Assembly: GCA_965205545.1 (NCBI GenBank)
Contig: OZ242170.1
Span: forward strand, 2,294,001 to 2,358,000
Source: Bin55 sp965205545
GTDB lineage: Bacteria; Pseudomonadota; Gammaproteobacteria; Pseudomonadales; Azotimanducaceae
Reading direction: 5' to 3'
DNA: 64,000 bases
Shown: positions 18,337 through 27,648 of the stretch, one piece after another
How the letters are laid out: each line of letters starts with the position of its first letter
How positions within the stretch are numbered: the first letter of the stretch is position 1
The notes under the pieces: generated by a model
What the model was told of the DNA's origin: nothing
Database searches by the model: none
The model's input: the letters and a program-made list of their open reading frames with translations, nothing else
Translations under genes and position numbers: made by a program

Positions 18337-20085
18337 ATGGACACGCCTTGGGTACGGAAAGCACCCTATGTGCTCGCGGGTTTAGTGATCGGCATTGCAC
18401 TGGTGGCAATCAGCGTGTCTGTTTTGCAGAGCTACTCTGTTCCCGATCAACAAGCTCCTGTAGCCGAAGAGGTTGCCAGGACCGAAATAACGATCGATCC
18501 CGCTGTAGACGACCAATCGAGTGGCGTTGCCCACCAAGATTCGAGCAATGTGCAGCTTGACTTTGAAAGCCTTCTGTATCAGAGCCACTTTAGTCGTGCA
18601 ACAGCAGTTCACAGCCATCTCTCGAACGCCGACGTCGACCATGTTGCTAGCTTCCTTGAACAAACCGAGAGCATTGTTCCGTCCAGCTTGCGACGGGAAG
18701 CCCAAGAGGCCGCTATCCGAAGGCTAGCTCAGCTCGATCCTCAAAAAGCGCTGAGCGAAGCCGCAAATGCGGTTTCTTCCGTCCGCAACTCGTTGACGAG
18801 CGTAGTTTTTCAAGAGTGGTCGGTAGAGGACTTGGATGAGGCAATAGATCAGGCGAGTGGGCTTCAAGAAGAAGATCGACGATTCGCATTGGAAGGAATT
18901 CTTCTTTCGAGAACCGATTTGTCGGGCAGCTTGCTTAACGATGTAATCCGCCGATTAGGTGGTGAGCAGACCCTGGCTGACAGACAATCGCTTTCGTTGG
19001 CGGGGGAGGCAATAGACGATCCACATAAAGCGTGGAGCGAATTTCTCGCGGTTCATGGAGGCGACGTGGAGACGCTGAGCTCGGCTCAGCGCGTTCTGCT
19101 AAACCACATATTGGATTCCTGGGTGGACCGCGGTGACAGTGGCGAATTGGCCAACGCCGTCAATTTGTCACTGGACAGTGATGGGCATACTGATTCAGCT
19201 ATTCAATTGCTGCTGGAAACTTGGGTAGAGTCCGATCCTTCGATCGCCCTCAGCGCAACCTTGGGGATTGATAATGAAGAAACGCGTAGAAGAATGCAAG
19301 AGGCCATTGTCTCCGCGTGGGTCAAATTAAACCCACAGGCTGTTCTTGACGGGATGGCATTGATCCCAGACGAATTGCAGGATTGGAGCAAGAAAGAAGC
19401 ACTAGTTGCCGTCTCAGTTTCGACGCCATCCGAAGCAGTAAAGCGGCTGTCGATAATCTCGGACAGCGACACCAAGAGTCTTGCTGCTCGGGATATAGCC
19501 ACGAATTGGGCAAAATTGGATCCTGAAGCTGCGCGTGATTGGGTGCACTCTGACCCTGAATTGAAGGACCTTCAATGGGGATTGATGTACAGAGTTGTCA
19601 TGGAAGTTTCCAAAGTAAATCCAGAAAAAGCCTTCGAGTGGGCACTTGAAGAGCCTGTGCTCGAACGTCGCCAGGGAGAGGGCTTGGAGCAATGGGTCAT
19701 AAATTTTTTGGCTAGTCAAGGGAAGTTTGGGGATGCTATTAGGCTGGCGGCGCGAGCACGGGACATACACAATCGGGAATGGTCGTACGTTTGGATCGGC
19801 AATGAGCTAATTCGGCGTGGCAAGAGTGGCGAAGCATGGGAATTGCTGGAGAAACTCCCCGAGAGATTGCAGGGCGTATATGCAACCCAAGTCGCCGCCA
19901 ACTGGGTTCGGGCTGAACCAGATACTGCCATGGAGCGATTTGCAAGCCTGCCCTCGCAAGAATTGAAAGAGACGTTAGCGCACTCTTTGTACACTGAAAA
20001 CCAAATGCATCACTGGTTCACAAAAGAACAACTGCGTTCGCTTAAGGAATACCTGCCCCCGTGGTTCCAGCGAGAGTTCGAGTGA
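18337..20085 (+). CDS. Membrane-anchored alpha-solenoid protein, paralogue 3
   Basis: I place the start at ATG 18337 (MDTPWVRKAPYVLAGL), because the transmembrane helix then lies at residues ~9-32 as in the other copies. The product is 582 residues. Family blocks are SVVFQEWSVEDLDEAIDQA, LEGILLSRTDLS, EAIDDPHKAWSEFLAVHGG and the tail WFTKEQLRSLKEYLP. The repeat rhythm D-P-x-A-x-x-W is especially clear in LDPEAARDWVHSDPEL. It resembles paralogue 4 far more than 1 or 2, which suggests a separate tandem duplication. Function unknown. Confidence 0.75.
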   Translation: MDTPWVRKAPYVLAGLVIGIALVAISVSVLQSYSVPDQQAPVAEEVARTEITIDPAVDDQSSGVAHQDSSNVQLDFESLLYQSHFSRATAVHSHLSNADVDHVASFLEQTESIVPSSLRREAQEAAIRRLAQLDPQKALSEAANAVSSVRNSLTSVVFQEWSVEDLDEAIDQASGLQEEDRRFALEGILLSRTDLSGSLLNDVIRRLGGEQTLADRQSLSLAGEAIDDPHKAWSEFLAVHGGDVETLSSAQRVLLNHILDSWVDRGDSGELANAVNLSLDSDGHTDSAIQLLLETWVESDPSIALSATLGIDNEETRRRMQEAIVSAWVKLNPQAVLDGMALIPDELQDWSKKEALVAVSVSTPSEAVKRLSIISDSDTKSLAARDIATNWAKLDPEAARDWVHSDPELKDLQWGLMYRVVMEVSKVNPEKAFEWALEEPVLERRQGEGLEQWVINFLASQGKFGDAIRLAARARDIHNREWSYVWIGNELIRRGKSGEAWELLEKLPERLQGVYATQVAANWVRAEPDTAMERFASLPSQELKETLAHSLYTENQMHHWFTKEQLRSLKEYLPPWFQREFE

Positions 20086-20224
20086 CTGGTCGATTTTCTT
20101 GGCTCTGTAGGCACACAATTTCCCACTTCAATGGCAATGCATTACGCAGCCGTTTGCCCTATCCACAAATAGTCAGTTGTGAGTGTTTGCATAGCTATAG
20201 ATCAGGAAAAATTTGCAGGTGACT

Positions 20225-22000
20225 ATGGAACCACGGTCTGTTCCTCCAAAATCTAGAAACATGCCAGCGTTGTTCCTGGGGTTGCTCATTGGAGTTGTCG
20301 TAGCGGGAGTTGGAGCTCTTTTCTATGTGAACAGATCAGGTCTTGACATGCATATGCAGGACTCAGCGGCTGCCAGCTTTGATCAACTAGAGAGAAAATC
20401 AGGGGATATCAAGCGATCGGAGTTGGTGGTTGAACTCCAACACCTTCAGGAACTCATCCAACAGCAAAGCTCGTTTGAACGTGCGGCGACTCTACAGCAC
20501 GCAATTAGCGATGCGCGACCAGAAGTGCTCGTAGCACTGTTTGCACATGCTGACGACCTCCCTAAGGCAAGTCAGCGAGACGATATACAAAGAGCTCTGG
20601 TTCGACAGCTATCTCAGCTTGACCCCAAGGCCACTTTGAACCACATTGACGCACTTCCCGAAGTGCGAAGGAACCACCTAATCGGAATCGTTTTTCAAGA
20701 ATGGTCAGTGGTGGATTTGGAGAAGGCAATAGGGTTTGCCGTGGAATTGCAGAACGGCCATCAGACGGCGGCACTCGAAGGAATACTTCGTTCAAGAATA
20801 GACCTCTCGGAGACCGCTCGCTGGGAGATTGCGAGACAGCTCGGAAATGAGCAATTGATTCTCGATCAATGGGCAAGAATCAAAGGCCAAGAAGCCATTG
20901 ACGATCCTCTCTCAGCCTGGGGCGATTTCCTGACAGTGCATGGATCTGACTTTGAAGGGCTGAGTCCCGACCAACGAAGTCTGCTTGTGAACATAGCACT
21001 CGCGTGGATTGGCCGCGATGGTTTTGTTGACGTGGTCCAAGGAATGAGTATGTCACTGGCCGATTACGGCAGTAGCATTTCATTGGTAGAGTTCGTTTTG
21101 GAGGATCTTATAGCTGACGATCCCACGTTGGTTGTGGAAGCAGCCTCAAGCATGAGCGAGGAAGTTCGTTCAATTGTCAGGAAGGCTCTAGCGAACTTGG
21201 CAGCACGACATCCGGAAAAAGCGTTTGAGATTGCTGTCATGATGGAAGGCAGCAGCAATCAAGTAGTGCTCCAACGCGCGGCAATACGAGCCTGGATACA
21301 GGCTGACCCGAAAGCAGTGCTCGAAGCTCGAGATGGATTGCCTCTCAGTTTCAAGCCATGGATTGAACAGTCTGCTTTGATGAGCATGGTGAAGACACTG
21401 CCCGAGGAAGTCCCACCGTTCATACCCACGATCACTGACAAAACGCAAATGGAAATCGTGGTGATCAATCTCGGCTTGAATTGGGCGCGCAAGGATCCGA
21501 TGGCCGTTTTCGAGTGGTTGCAGTCGGAACCGGAAGCTAAACCGTGGTATGGACACGTACTTGACGATGTCATAGAGAATCTGACAAAGCAGGATCCGCA
21601 GCAAGCCATGCGCTTTGCGCTTGAGCTACCCACTGATGAGTATTACGATGGTGTTGGTTGGGAAGTTTCCGTGGTGTGGACTGTCGCACAAAGGGATATC
21701 GATGCTGCACTTGAATTGATCGACCACGCTCGGGATGAAAAAACGCGTGACTACATGCTTATGTCAATCGGTGCAGAAATTAGAAACCGGGGGCAGTACA
21801 AACGAGCGATGGATTGGGCGGAAAACTTAAAAGAGGCGTCGCGCGAAAAGTATTACGAGAACGTTGTCCTAGGTTGGGCTGCAAATAATGCAGAGAGCCT
21901 GTACGCGAACATGGATACATTGCCATCTGACCACATTAAAGAGTACGCGGCAAATCTGCTAATAATCTTGAACGAGCCCCAGCGAGCTTTTACCGAATAG
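20225..22000 (+). CDS. Membrane-anchored alpha-solenoid protein, paralogue 4 (C-terminal tail cut by TAG)
   Basis: Start chosen at ATG 20225, preceded by GCAGGTG at proper spacing; a TTG at 20213 is a weaker alternative. Transmembrane helix at residues ~15-38, then solenoid repeats. Shared blocks: GIVFQEWSVVDLEKAIGFA, LEGILRSRIDLSE, EAIDDPLSAWGDFLTVHGS. The frame stops at TAG 21998-22000 after AFTE, but the same frame continues QIEELRKYLPNEESESQ to TGA 22052-22054, which is exactly the tail conserved in the paralogues (FTKEQLRSLKEYLP in paralogue 3). The TAG sits where a Glu codon is expected, so a single GAG to TAG change is the simplest explanation. Confidence 0.75.
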   Translation: MEPRSVPPKSRNMPALFLGLLIGVVVAGVGALFYVNRSGLDMHMQDSAAASFDQLERKSGDIKRSELVVELQHLQELIQQQSSFERAATLQHAISDARPEVLVALFAHADDLPKASQRDDIQRALVRQLSQLDPKATLNHIDALPEVRRNHLIGIVFQEWSVVDLEKAIGFAVELQNGHQTAALEGILRSRIDLSETARWEIARQLGNEQLILDQWARIKGQEAIDDPLSAWGDFLTVHGSDFEGLSPDQRSLLVNIALAWIGRDGFVDVVQGMSMSLADYGSSISLVEFVLEDLIADDPTLVVEAASSMSEEVRSIVRKALANLAARHPEKAFEIAVMMEGSSNQVVLQRAAIRAWIQADPKAVLEARDGLPLSFKPWIEQSALMSMVKTLPEEVPPFIPTITDKTQMEIVVINLGLNWARKDPMAVFEWLQSEPEAKPWYGHVLDDVIENLTKQDPQQAMRFALELPTDEYYDGVGWEVSVVWTVAQRDIDAALELIDHARDEKTRDYMLMSIGAEIRNRGQYKRAMDWAENLKEASREKYYENVVLGWAANNAESLYANMDTLPSDHIKEYAANLLIILNEPQRAFTE

Positions 22001-22054
22001 CAAATCGAAGAGCTCAGAAAGTACCTTCCCAATGAAGAGTCTGAATCTCAGTGA

Positions 22055-22399
22055 CTTTTGAAGAGGGTTGTCAGAAAGCAACCGCTCATCAATCAGCCGA
22101 ATGGGTGCCTGATCGCCTAGTTGCCGAGTCTTTGCACTTGCACTACTAACCCTTCAGTCAATCTCTTACCTAGTTTTTGTACGTTAATTCAAAGAGTTAA
22201 CGATTCACAACGAGTCACGTCAGCGATTCGACACTGAAGTACAATGACGCCGGCATTTCCGATGCATGGGCGAGAACTCCTGCCTAATTTCCGCTGGAAA
22301 TACTGAACATATGACTAATTCCGAGTTCCATTGCTGCTGCAATACACGGTGACCCAACGTCTGCTACGAAGAGAGCTAGAAGGGTAAGGCGAGGAGTCG
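22055..22399. other. Intergenic region
   Basis: 345 bases between the solenoid gene and the MFS gene. It ends with GGCGAGGAG five bases before the MFS ATG, a strong ribosome-binding site. No other element is recognisable. Confidence 0.5.
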
Positions 22400-23668
22400 A
22401 TGCCGTATGTTCAATCCTCCATCACAGGTACGATTCGCGGTCTGATCGTACCGATCTATGCGCCGTCGGTTCTTGCGGCCATCGCTAGAGGCGGAGCTCT
22501 CATAGCACTACCACTCTTTGCCCTCGAAATAGGTGGTGGACCTGCGCTAGCAGCGGGAGTAGTGGGGCTGCGCGCTGCTGGAACGATGGCGGCTAACTTG
22601 CCGTCCGGCTTCTTTGCTTCAAAGTTCGGCGACAAGGTTGTGATGCTGGCTGGTCTCGCAATCCTTGTTGCTGCCCTTGGCCTCTTGAGCGGATTCGCAT
22701 CGGCGCTGACTCTGCTCGTCTCGTCGTTTGTTCTTGGGGTTGGCAGCGGATCCTGGATCATGGCTCGTCTATTGCACATTACCGAAACAGTACGCCTCGA
22801 ACAGCGCGGGCGAGTGATCTCCGTGCTAGCGGGCATTGAGAGGAGCGGCTCACTTGTCGGTCCGGTACTGGCAGGCGTTGCAATCCAATCCCTTGGCTAT
22901 ACATGGGTCTTCGTGGCTGTCGGCGTTCTATTCCTTATCGCTCTTGTGGTGGTTCTGTGGAAGACAAGCAGGGCGCATGTGCGAAGAGAATCCCGTAAGA
23001 CTCTGAGCGTCATTCAAGTCGTTGTCCGCTTTCGAGACACCTTGCTCAAGGGTGGATCGGTGATGCTCTTTCTTTCCTACCTTCGCAACGCGAGAATGTT
23101 TCTGCTTCCCGTGTGGGGAGCGACTATTGGCTTGAGTCCCGGTGAGATAGGGTTGGTCGTTAGTCTCTCTTCTGCCATCGACATGGCAATGTTCCTGCCA
23201 GCGGGAATGATTCTTGATCACATTGGAAGGAAGACGAATCTAATCGCATGTTTGTTGCTTCTCAGTTTTGCGACGGCACTTCTGCCACTGACTAGCAGTT
23301 TTCTCACATTTCTATTAGTGGCAATGCTTGCAGGGCTGGGCAACGGATTTGGAACCGGGATCTTCATGACTTTGGGTGGGGACTTCGCGCCAAGGTATGG
23401 CCGGAGCGAGTTCCTTGGCGTTTGGCGATTCATGGGAGATTTTGGCGGGGTTGTCAGCCCGTTTGCAATAGGTTCGCTGGCTCAGGCGACGTCCATGCTG
23501 GTTGCATGCATGTCCTCGGGAGCTTTGGGTTGCCTTGGAGCGATATTGGCTTTGGTTTTCATACCTGAGACGCTCAAGGCATATCGAATACGGCGTGAGA
23601 TGCAGGAGTCGGGCATTCCCAGAGAAACCGACTCCGAGAGTGAGTCCAGATCGGAAAGCAGCGGCTAG
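22400..23668 (+). CDS. MFS transporter
   Basis: A 422-residue protein with about 12 hydrophobic segments. Between helices 2 and 3 it has GFFASKFGDKVVML, a variant of the MFS motif A, and the second half repeats it as GMILDHIGRKTNL. These features put it among drug or metabolite antiporters of the major facilitator superfamily; substrate unknown. The start is well supported by GGCGAGGAG upstream. Its TAG stop overlaps the stop of the converging SMP-30-type gene within a CTAG. Confidence 0.88.
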   Translation: MPYVQSSITGTIRGLIVPIYAPSVLAAIARGGALIALPLFALEIGGGPALAAGVVGLRAAGTMAANLPSGFFASKFGDKVVMLAGLAILVAALGLLSGFASALTLLVSSFVLGVGSGSWIMARLLHITETVRLEQRGRVISVLAGIERSGSLVGPVLAGVAIQSLGYTWVFVAVGVLFLIALVVVLWKTSRAHVRRESRKTLSVIQVVVRFRDTLLKGGSVMLFLSYLRNARMFLLPVWGATIGLSPGEIGLVVSLSSAIDMAMFLPAGMILDHIGRKTNLIACLLLLSFATALLPLTSSFLTFLLVAMLAGLGNGFGTGIFMTLGGDFAPRYGRSEFLGVWRFMGDFGGVVSPFAIGSLAQATSMLVACMSSGALGCLGAILALVFIPETLKAYRIRREMQESGIPRETDSESESRSESSG

Positions 23669-24562
23669 AACAGAGGAACGCCGGCGACCTTGGTCTGAAC
23701 GCAATAAAGATGGTTCGTCGACGTCAAGAAGAAGGTCTTCATGTCGGTGCCGCCCCATGTGAAATTCGCGCAGAACTTTGGCGTAAGAATGATGCCAAGC
23801 AATTCACCCGATTCTGGTTCGTACACATGCACCCCGCCCGGTCCGGCACAGAAGACATGACCCGTAGATGCAACCTTGAGCCCATCGGGCGCACCAGGCT
23901 TGCCGCTGGTTTGCTGTGCGAAAACTTCGCCGCCGCTCAAGCTGCCATCTTCGGCACAGGCGAATTTGCGTATATGCATTTGGGGAGTATCGGCAACCAA
24001 AAGCACCGACTCGTCCACACTGAAAGCCAATCCATTGGGTTGAACGAAGTCTTTTGCGAGGAGCGATAGCTCGCCCGTCGCCCCATCGATCTTGTAGACA
24101 CCTCTGAAGTCGAGATCCAATGGACGCTCGATGCCGACTCCTGGTCCACGCCCAAATGTCGGATCCGTAAAGAAAATGTCGCCATTTGATCGCACGACGA
24201 TGTCGTTGGGGCTGTTGAGTTCCTTTCCGTCCCAATGCGACGCCAGAATCGAAATGGAACCATCGTGTTCCTCCCGAACCACTCGACTTGTGGCGTGCTC
24301 GCAGGTGAGGATTCGAGCCTTGCTTGTCGTAGGTATTGCCATTGGCATTGTGGCTTGGCGAACGGTAGGCAGAGACTCCATCTTCCGGTGACCAGCGATG
24401 CATGGAGTCGGCTGGAATGTCGCTAAAGGTGACGTGGCGATCATAGGGATGCCATATCGGTCCTTCGGTGAACTGAAACCCTTCCGCTAGCGTTTTTCTT
24501 TGCTGAGATGTGTCGACGACATCATTGAACCGTGGATCGACAACTTCAAAATCCATATGCAA
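23665..24562 (-). pseudogene. SMP-30/gluconolactonase family gene with a frameshift
   Basis: The protein is split over two frames. From ATG 24562 it reads MHMDFEVVDPRFNDV through FQFTEGPIWHP to NGNTYDKQG; the homologous continuation RILTCEHATSRVVREEHDG lies in another frame and runs to the stop at 23665. The break is near 24315, where one extra base turns a ggc-cga-atc run into ggctcgaatc. Rejoined, the product would be about 298 residues and keeps the metal ligands: Glu in TEGP, Asn in SPNDIV and Asp in FSVDES. SMP-30 enzymes hydrolyse sugar lactones or similar compounds in a calcium- or zinc-dependent way. It could be a true pseudogene or a sequence error. Confidence 0.8.
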
Positions 24563-24593
24563 GCCTTGGTGTTTTTGTTTTAACTAGGCAGAT

Positions 24594-25496
24594 CTACGCA
24601 AATGGATCTGTGCCAGTCTTCATGAAGGGACCCACTCTTTCGGGATGATCGTTGTGTTCCCGATAGGGGTAGAGCGACTCAAGACCCAAAACACGCTCCA
24701 GCTCCGGAAAACGCTTTAGCAGCTCGGGGTCGATTTCGTCGCGATTCCATTGATGGATCGGTCTCATGTGCATGCGCATGAACACTTGGACCAGCGTGAC
24801 TCGCAAACCGGGATTCTTTCTCGGCGTGGATCCATGCCATGTCGAACCGTGCCACACGGCAAGCGACCCAGCTTTTCCATGCAGCGGCACGACCTTGAAG
24901 GGAGTATCCGTGAGAGACGACTCGTGGGGAAGCGTCGCCCTTCCGTAGCGATGCGACCCTGGCACGAAGACGGTCGGACCATCGTCGGCGCCCGCGTAGT
25001 CGGTGCATAGCCAGGAGAGATTCGCGACGTGTGCGATATGTCCGCCGCCCGGTGGTATGCCATGTGCGTCGCTATGCAATCCCAATCCACCAGCTGATTC
25101 GGGCTTGATGATCCAGGTGTGCCCCGTGAGCATTGCGCTTTGTCCCAAAAGCCATCGTGCAATGGTCAGCACACGCGGGTTAGTTGCGGCCTCGGCAAAG
25201 ACATCATCCTCTTGCAACAAGTACCACGAATTCTTGAAGGCAATCTTGGCCTGTTCGGGACTTGCGGTCGTGTGGTCGCCGATTTCAATCTCATTGCGCC
25301 TCTCGCAGGTCCTGAGTATCGCTTCCCTCAGTCGATCTGGAAAATCGTTGTCTGTGCCCATGATCTCCGGTGGAATCACCGTCAATCCGTAGGCGTCCAG
25401 TTCCAAGGCATGCTTGATGAGACCGTGCTCATCAAGATCGCGCATGAGAGGATCCAAGTTTGGGCAGGCTTCGTAGGAGGCGATGTCGTTGTGCAT
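24594..25496 (-). CDS. Phytanoyl-CoA dioxygenase (PhyH) family protein
   Basis: A 300-residue Fe(II)/2-oxoglutarate dioxygenase. The facial triad is visible: His141-x-Asp143 in GLHSDAHG and His221 in the HGSTWHGS segment, with Arg232 (NPGLRVTL) placed to bind 2-oxoglutarate. Such enzymes hydroxylate acyl-CoAs or diverse small molecules; in PhyH itself the product is a 2-hydroxyacyl-CoA. It lies 31 bases upstream of the SMP-30-type gene on the same strand, so the two may form one catabolic unit. The true substrate is unknown; a link to the 2-hydroxyacyl-CoA lyase at 42 kb is possible but not shown by position. Confidence 0.87.
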   Translation of the reverse strand: MHNDIASYEACPNLDPLMRDLDEHGLIKHALELDAYGLTVIPPEIMGTDNDFPDRLREAILRTCERRNEIEIGDHTTASPEQAKIAFKNSWYLLQEDDVFAEAATNPRVLTIARWLLGQSAMLTGHTWIIKPESAGGLGLHSDAHGIPPGGGHIAHVANLSWLCTDYAGADDGPTVFVPGSHRYGRATLPHESSLTDTPFKVVPLHGKAGSLAVWHGSTWHGSTPRKNPGLRVTLVQVFMRMHMRPIHQWNRDEIDPELLKRFPELERVLGLESLYPYREHNDHPERVGPFMKTGTDPFA

Positions 25497-25730
25497 GGCT
25501 ATTGAGCAAACACGGTGGCTAAGAGCGAATAATAAACCACTCCACTAGACCAAGCACGCCAAAATTCGTATTGCGATTCGTGAGATTCAACGGCGTTGCC
25601 ATATTTCTTGACGATCCTAGGAACGCCAATTGTCCCGTCGCGGAGCTGTCTGTTAGGGAAAGTCGCCCCAAACATTCCTAGCTTACTTCAGGAGTCAACA
25701 GCCGTTGACGCAAGAGGCTTGATTAACCCC

Positions 25731-26888
25731 TTAGTTTGCCGAGCTAGGAACTGCCTCTTGAGTCTCCTTTCTTGAACTCGCAATGTCGGCATCTAGCGTG
25801 CCGCGTCCACCAGTTGCCTCCCAAAAATTGTATTGACCAGATTCGAAGGTCCAATTGGGTCTTTTTCCATCGCTTTCTACGGTTATCTTATCGATATCCA
25901 AAATACTTTCACGTTTCGTAAACAGTTCTATTGCCTTAGACATATATTTAATATTGATCTCGTCAATCGGATGTTTGGTGTTATTGATTACAATCACCGC
26001 TGCTCGAAAAGATTTTTGAGACTCTACGTGATTGGGAATCCTGGGACCCAATTTCTCGACAATCTTTTCGCCCGACCAAGTAGAGATTTTCTTTGAATGA
26101 AAAATATAATTGCCGTTTTCATCCGTCTCAATAGAACCGGGTGAATCATAAGAAAACTCGCCATCTTCGGCAACCCAAATGTCGGGTACCTCCTCTATTG
26201 GAATAAATCCCGCCAGGTAAAGTTCCAATTCACTGTAGGGTTTCATGTTTCCGTGCGGGTACGCATGATTGAGACTAAATGGAGCGGCTGAAAACTTGCT
26301 ATCCCCCAATTCGACCAGAGAAGTTAAATCAAATCCTCCTAGCGACCCATGTACACTACTGAAACCCCAATGGTGCTTATAAGAGGTCGGAATTACTCTA
26401 TAGTTCACCGCCCACAAATGCAAAATTTCATGAAGAGAATATCCCAAGAGAAGACTATGATGGGCGGGAAGCCACAACACACCCTTGAGCTTACTGGGGG
26501 AACCGAAAAGATTTCCTGAATCGAATCTTCTTATACCTGTGCCTTGCACTGAGTTTCTCACTAACTTCAGAAACCCATCAATGGTTAGTCTACTTTTTTC
26601 ATGACTACCCCATGGAATGTTTGAAATTATTAGGACAATATCGAAATCATCATTGTATGACTGGTAAAAAGTTCGACATATTCTAATTTGCCCCCAATAG
26701 GAGCTTTCGTAGTTGCGTATTTCCGGTATATCCATTACTACTAAGTTATCTAAATGATGCGTAATTTTTGGCGCGGGTGCCAATAGGGCACATCCACCTA
26801 CCAATAGTAGTCCGACTAGCGCTGGAATACCGACGAGTGGATTGAGTATTGTTGGGGTACTTGGCGAGGGTTCGAGTTTCATTTGCAA
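25731..26888 (-). CDS. Putative zincin-like lipoprotein
   Basis: A 385-residue protein with an N-terminal hydrophobic segment ending in VGGC (Cys33), a plausible lipobox. In the middle, SLHEILHLWA gives a complete H-E-x-x-H zinc-metallopeptidase motif (His153, Glu154, His157), with further histidines shortly after (KHHWGFSSVHG) that could supply the third ligand. The rest has no domain I can name. ATG start at 26888, with a second ATG two codons later. Base composition is more AT-rich than that of its neighbours. It sits alone between gaps of roughly 230-250 bases. The metallopeptidase call rests on one short motif. Confidence 0.5.
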   Translation of the reverse strand: MQMKLEPSPSTPTILNPLVGIPALVGLLLVGGCALLAPAPKITHHLDNLVVMDIPEIRNYESSYWGQIRICRTFYQSYNDDFDIVLIISNIPWGSHEKSRLTIDGFLKLVRNSVQGTGIRRFDSGNLFGSPSKLKGVLWLPAHHSLLLGYSLHEILHLWAVNYRVIPTSYKHHWGFSSVHGSLGGFDLTSLVELGDSKFSAAPFSLNHAYPHGNMKPYSELELYLAGFIPIEEVPDIWVAEDGEFSYDSPGSIETDENGNYIFHSKKISTWSGEKIVEKLGPRIPNHVESQKSFRAAVIVINNTKHPIDEINIKYMSKAIELFTKRESILDIDKITVESDGKRPNWTFESGQYNFWEATGGRGTLDADIASSRKETQEAVPSSAN

Positions 26889-27141
26889 ATTGACGCAGGG
26901 GCAGTCATCCGGCTCTCCGAGTCTTGTACCGATTCAACCTTAATGTACGGCCGGTTCGGCTTAATCGAGCGTGTCTGTCAAGTGAATGTCGTGGTTCGTT
27001 GGAGAAAGGCCAGGTTTTTCAGAATGAGTGAATCCAAGTGTGAGTTGGCCTAGCAGGATTGAAGCTAGTTCGTTCTGCATGAGTATTGAGGATCACGGAA
27101 GGTTGGAGTGAATAGTAAACCACTCCATCGAAACAAGCACT

Positions 27142-27648
27142 CTAGGGCCCATATTGCGACTCGATGTCCGTCCGAATCCTTTCATCTCGGATCTCGATGA
27201 GCTCGTTGGTCGTCCACGAAGACAGGTCCGTCATGGGAAACTTGGTGCCGGGGCAAGTTGTTTTCGAGTCGCCTCGCACTTGGCGGTGAGCTCCGACTGC
27301 AATTGAGGGAAACCGTAGCTTCAAGTCTACGAGCAGGCTCTTGAGTGCTGAAATCTGTTTGTCGGAAGGTGTTTCCGTGTCAAACTCCCCGGTGAGAACT
27401 ATTCCCAAGCTTTTTGGGTGTTGACCGCGGATGCTAGTCGCAGCAAGGCGGAGCACCTCTCCGTTCGGTTCAATGCGATAGTGGAAGTTGCTACGCTTGC
27501 AGCCGTCGTGGTGCAATAGCACGAATTTCACTTCGCCGATGGCTTGACTACTCACTCGGATTACGGGCGTAAGCTGGTTGTGGTCAGCAAGACTGCTAGT
27601 CGCGTTGCGTCGCAGCTGACCGGTAGCTATTCGTTGCCCTCTTCCCAA
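27142..27648 (-). CDS. PGRP/amidase_2-type N-acetylmuramoyl-L-alanine amidase-like protein
   Basis: A 168-residue protein with the layout of the amidase_2/peptidoglycan-recognition fold: VLLHHDGCKRSNFHYRIEPNG, then SIRGQHPKSLGIVLTGEF, then VGAHRQVRGDSKTTCPG. Histidines in LLHH and GAHR and the Cys in TTCPG occupy the zinc-ligand positions. It may cleave peptidoglycan or bind it; a signal peptide is not evident. The likely start is TTG 27648, inside the end of the upstream epimerase gene (22-base overlap), which implies translational coupling. The pairing with an epimerase has no obvious meaning. Confidence 0.75.
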   Translation of the reverse strand: MGRGQRIATGQLRRNATSSLADHNQLTPVIRVSSQAIGEVKFVLLHHDGCKRSNFHYRIEPNGEVLRLAATSIRGQHPKSLGIVLTGEFDTETPSDKQISALKSLLVDLKLRFPSIAVGAHRQVRGDSKTTCPGTKFPMTDLSSWTTNELIEIRDERIRTDIESQYGP

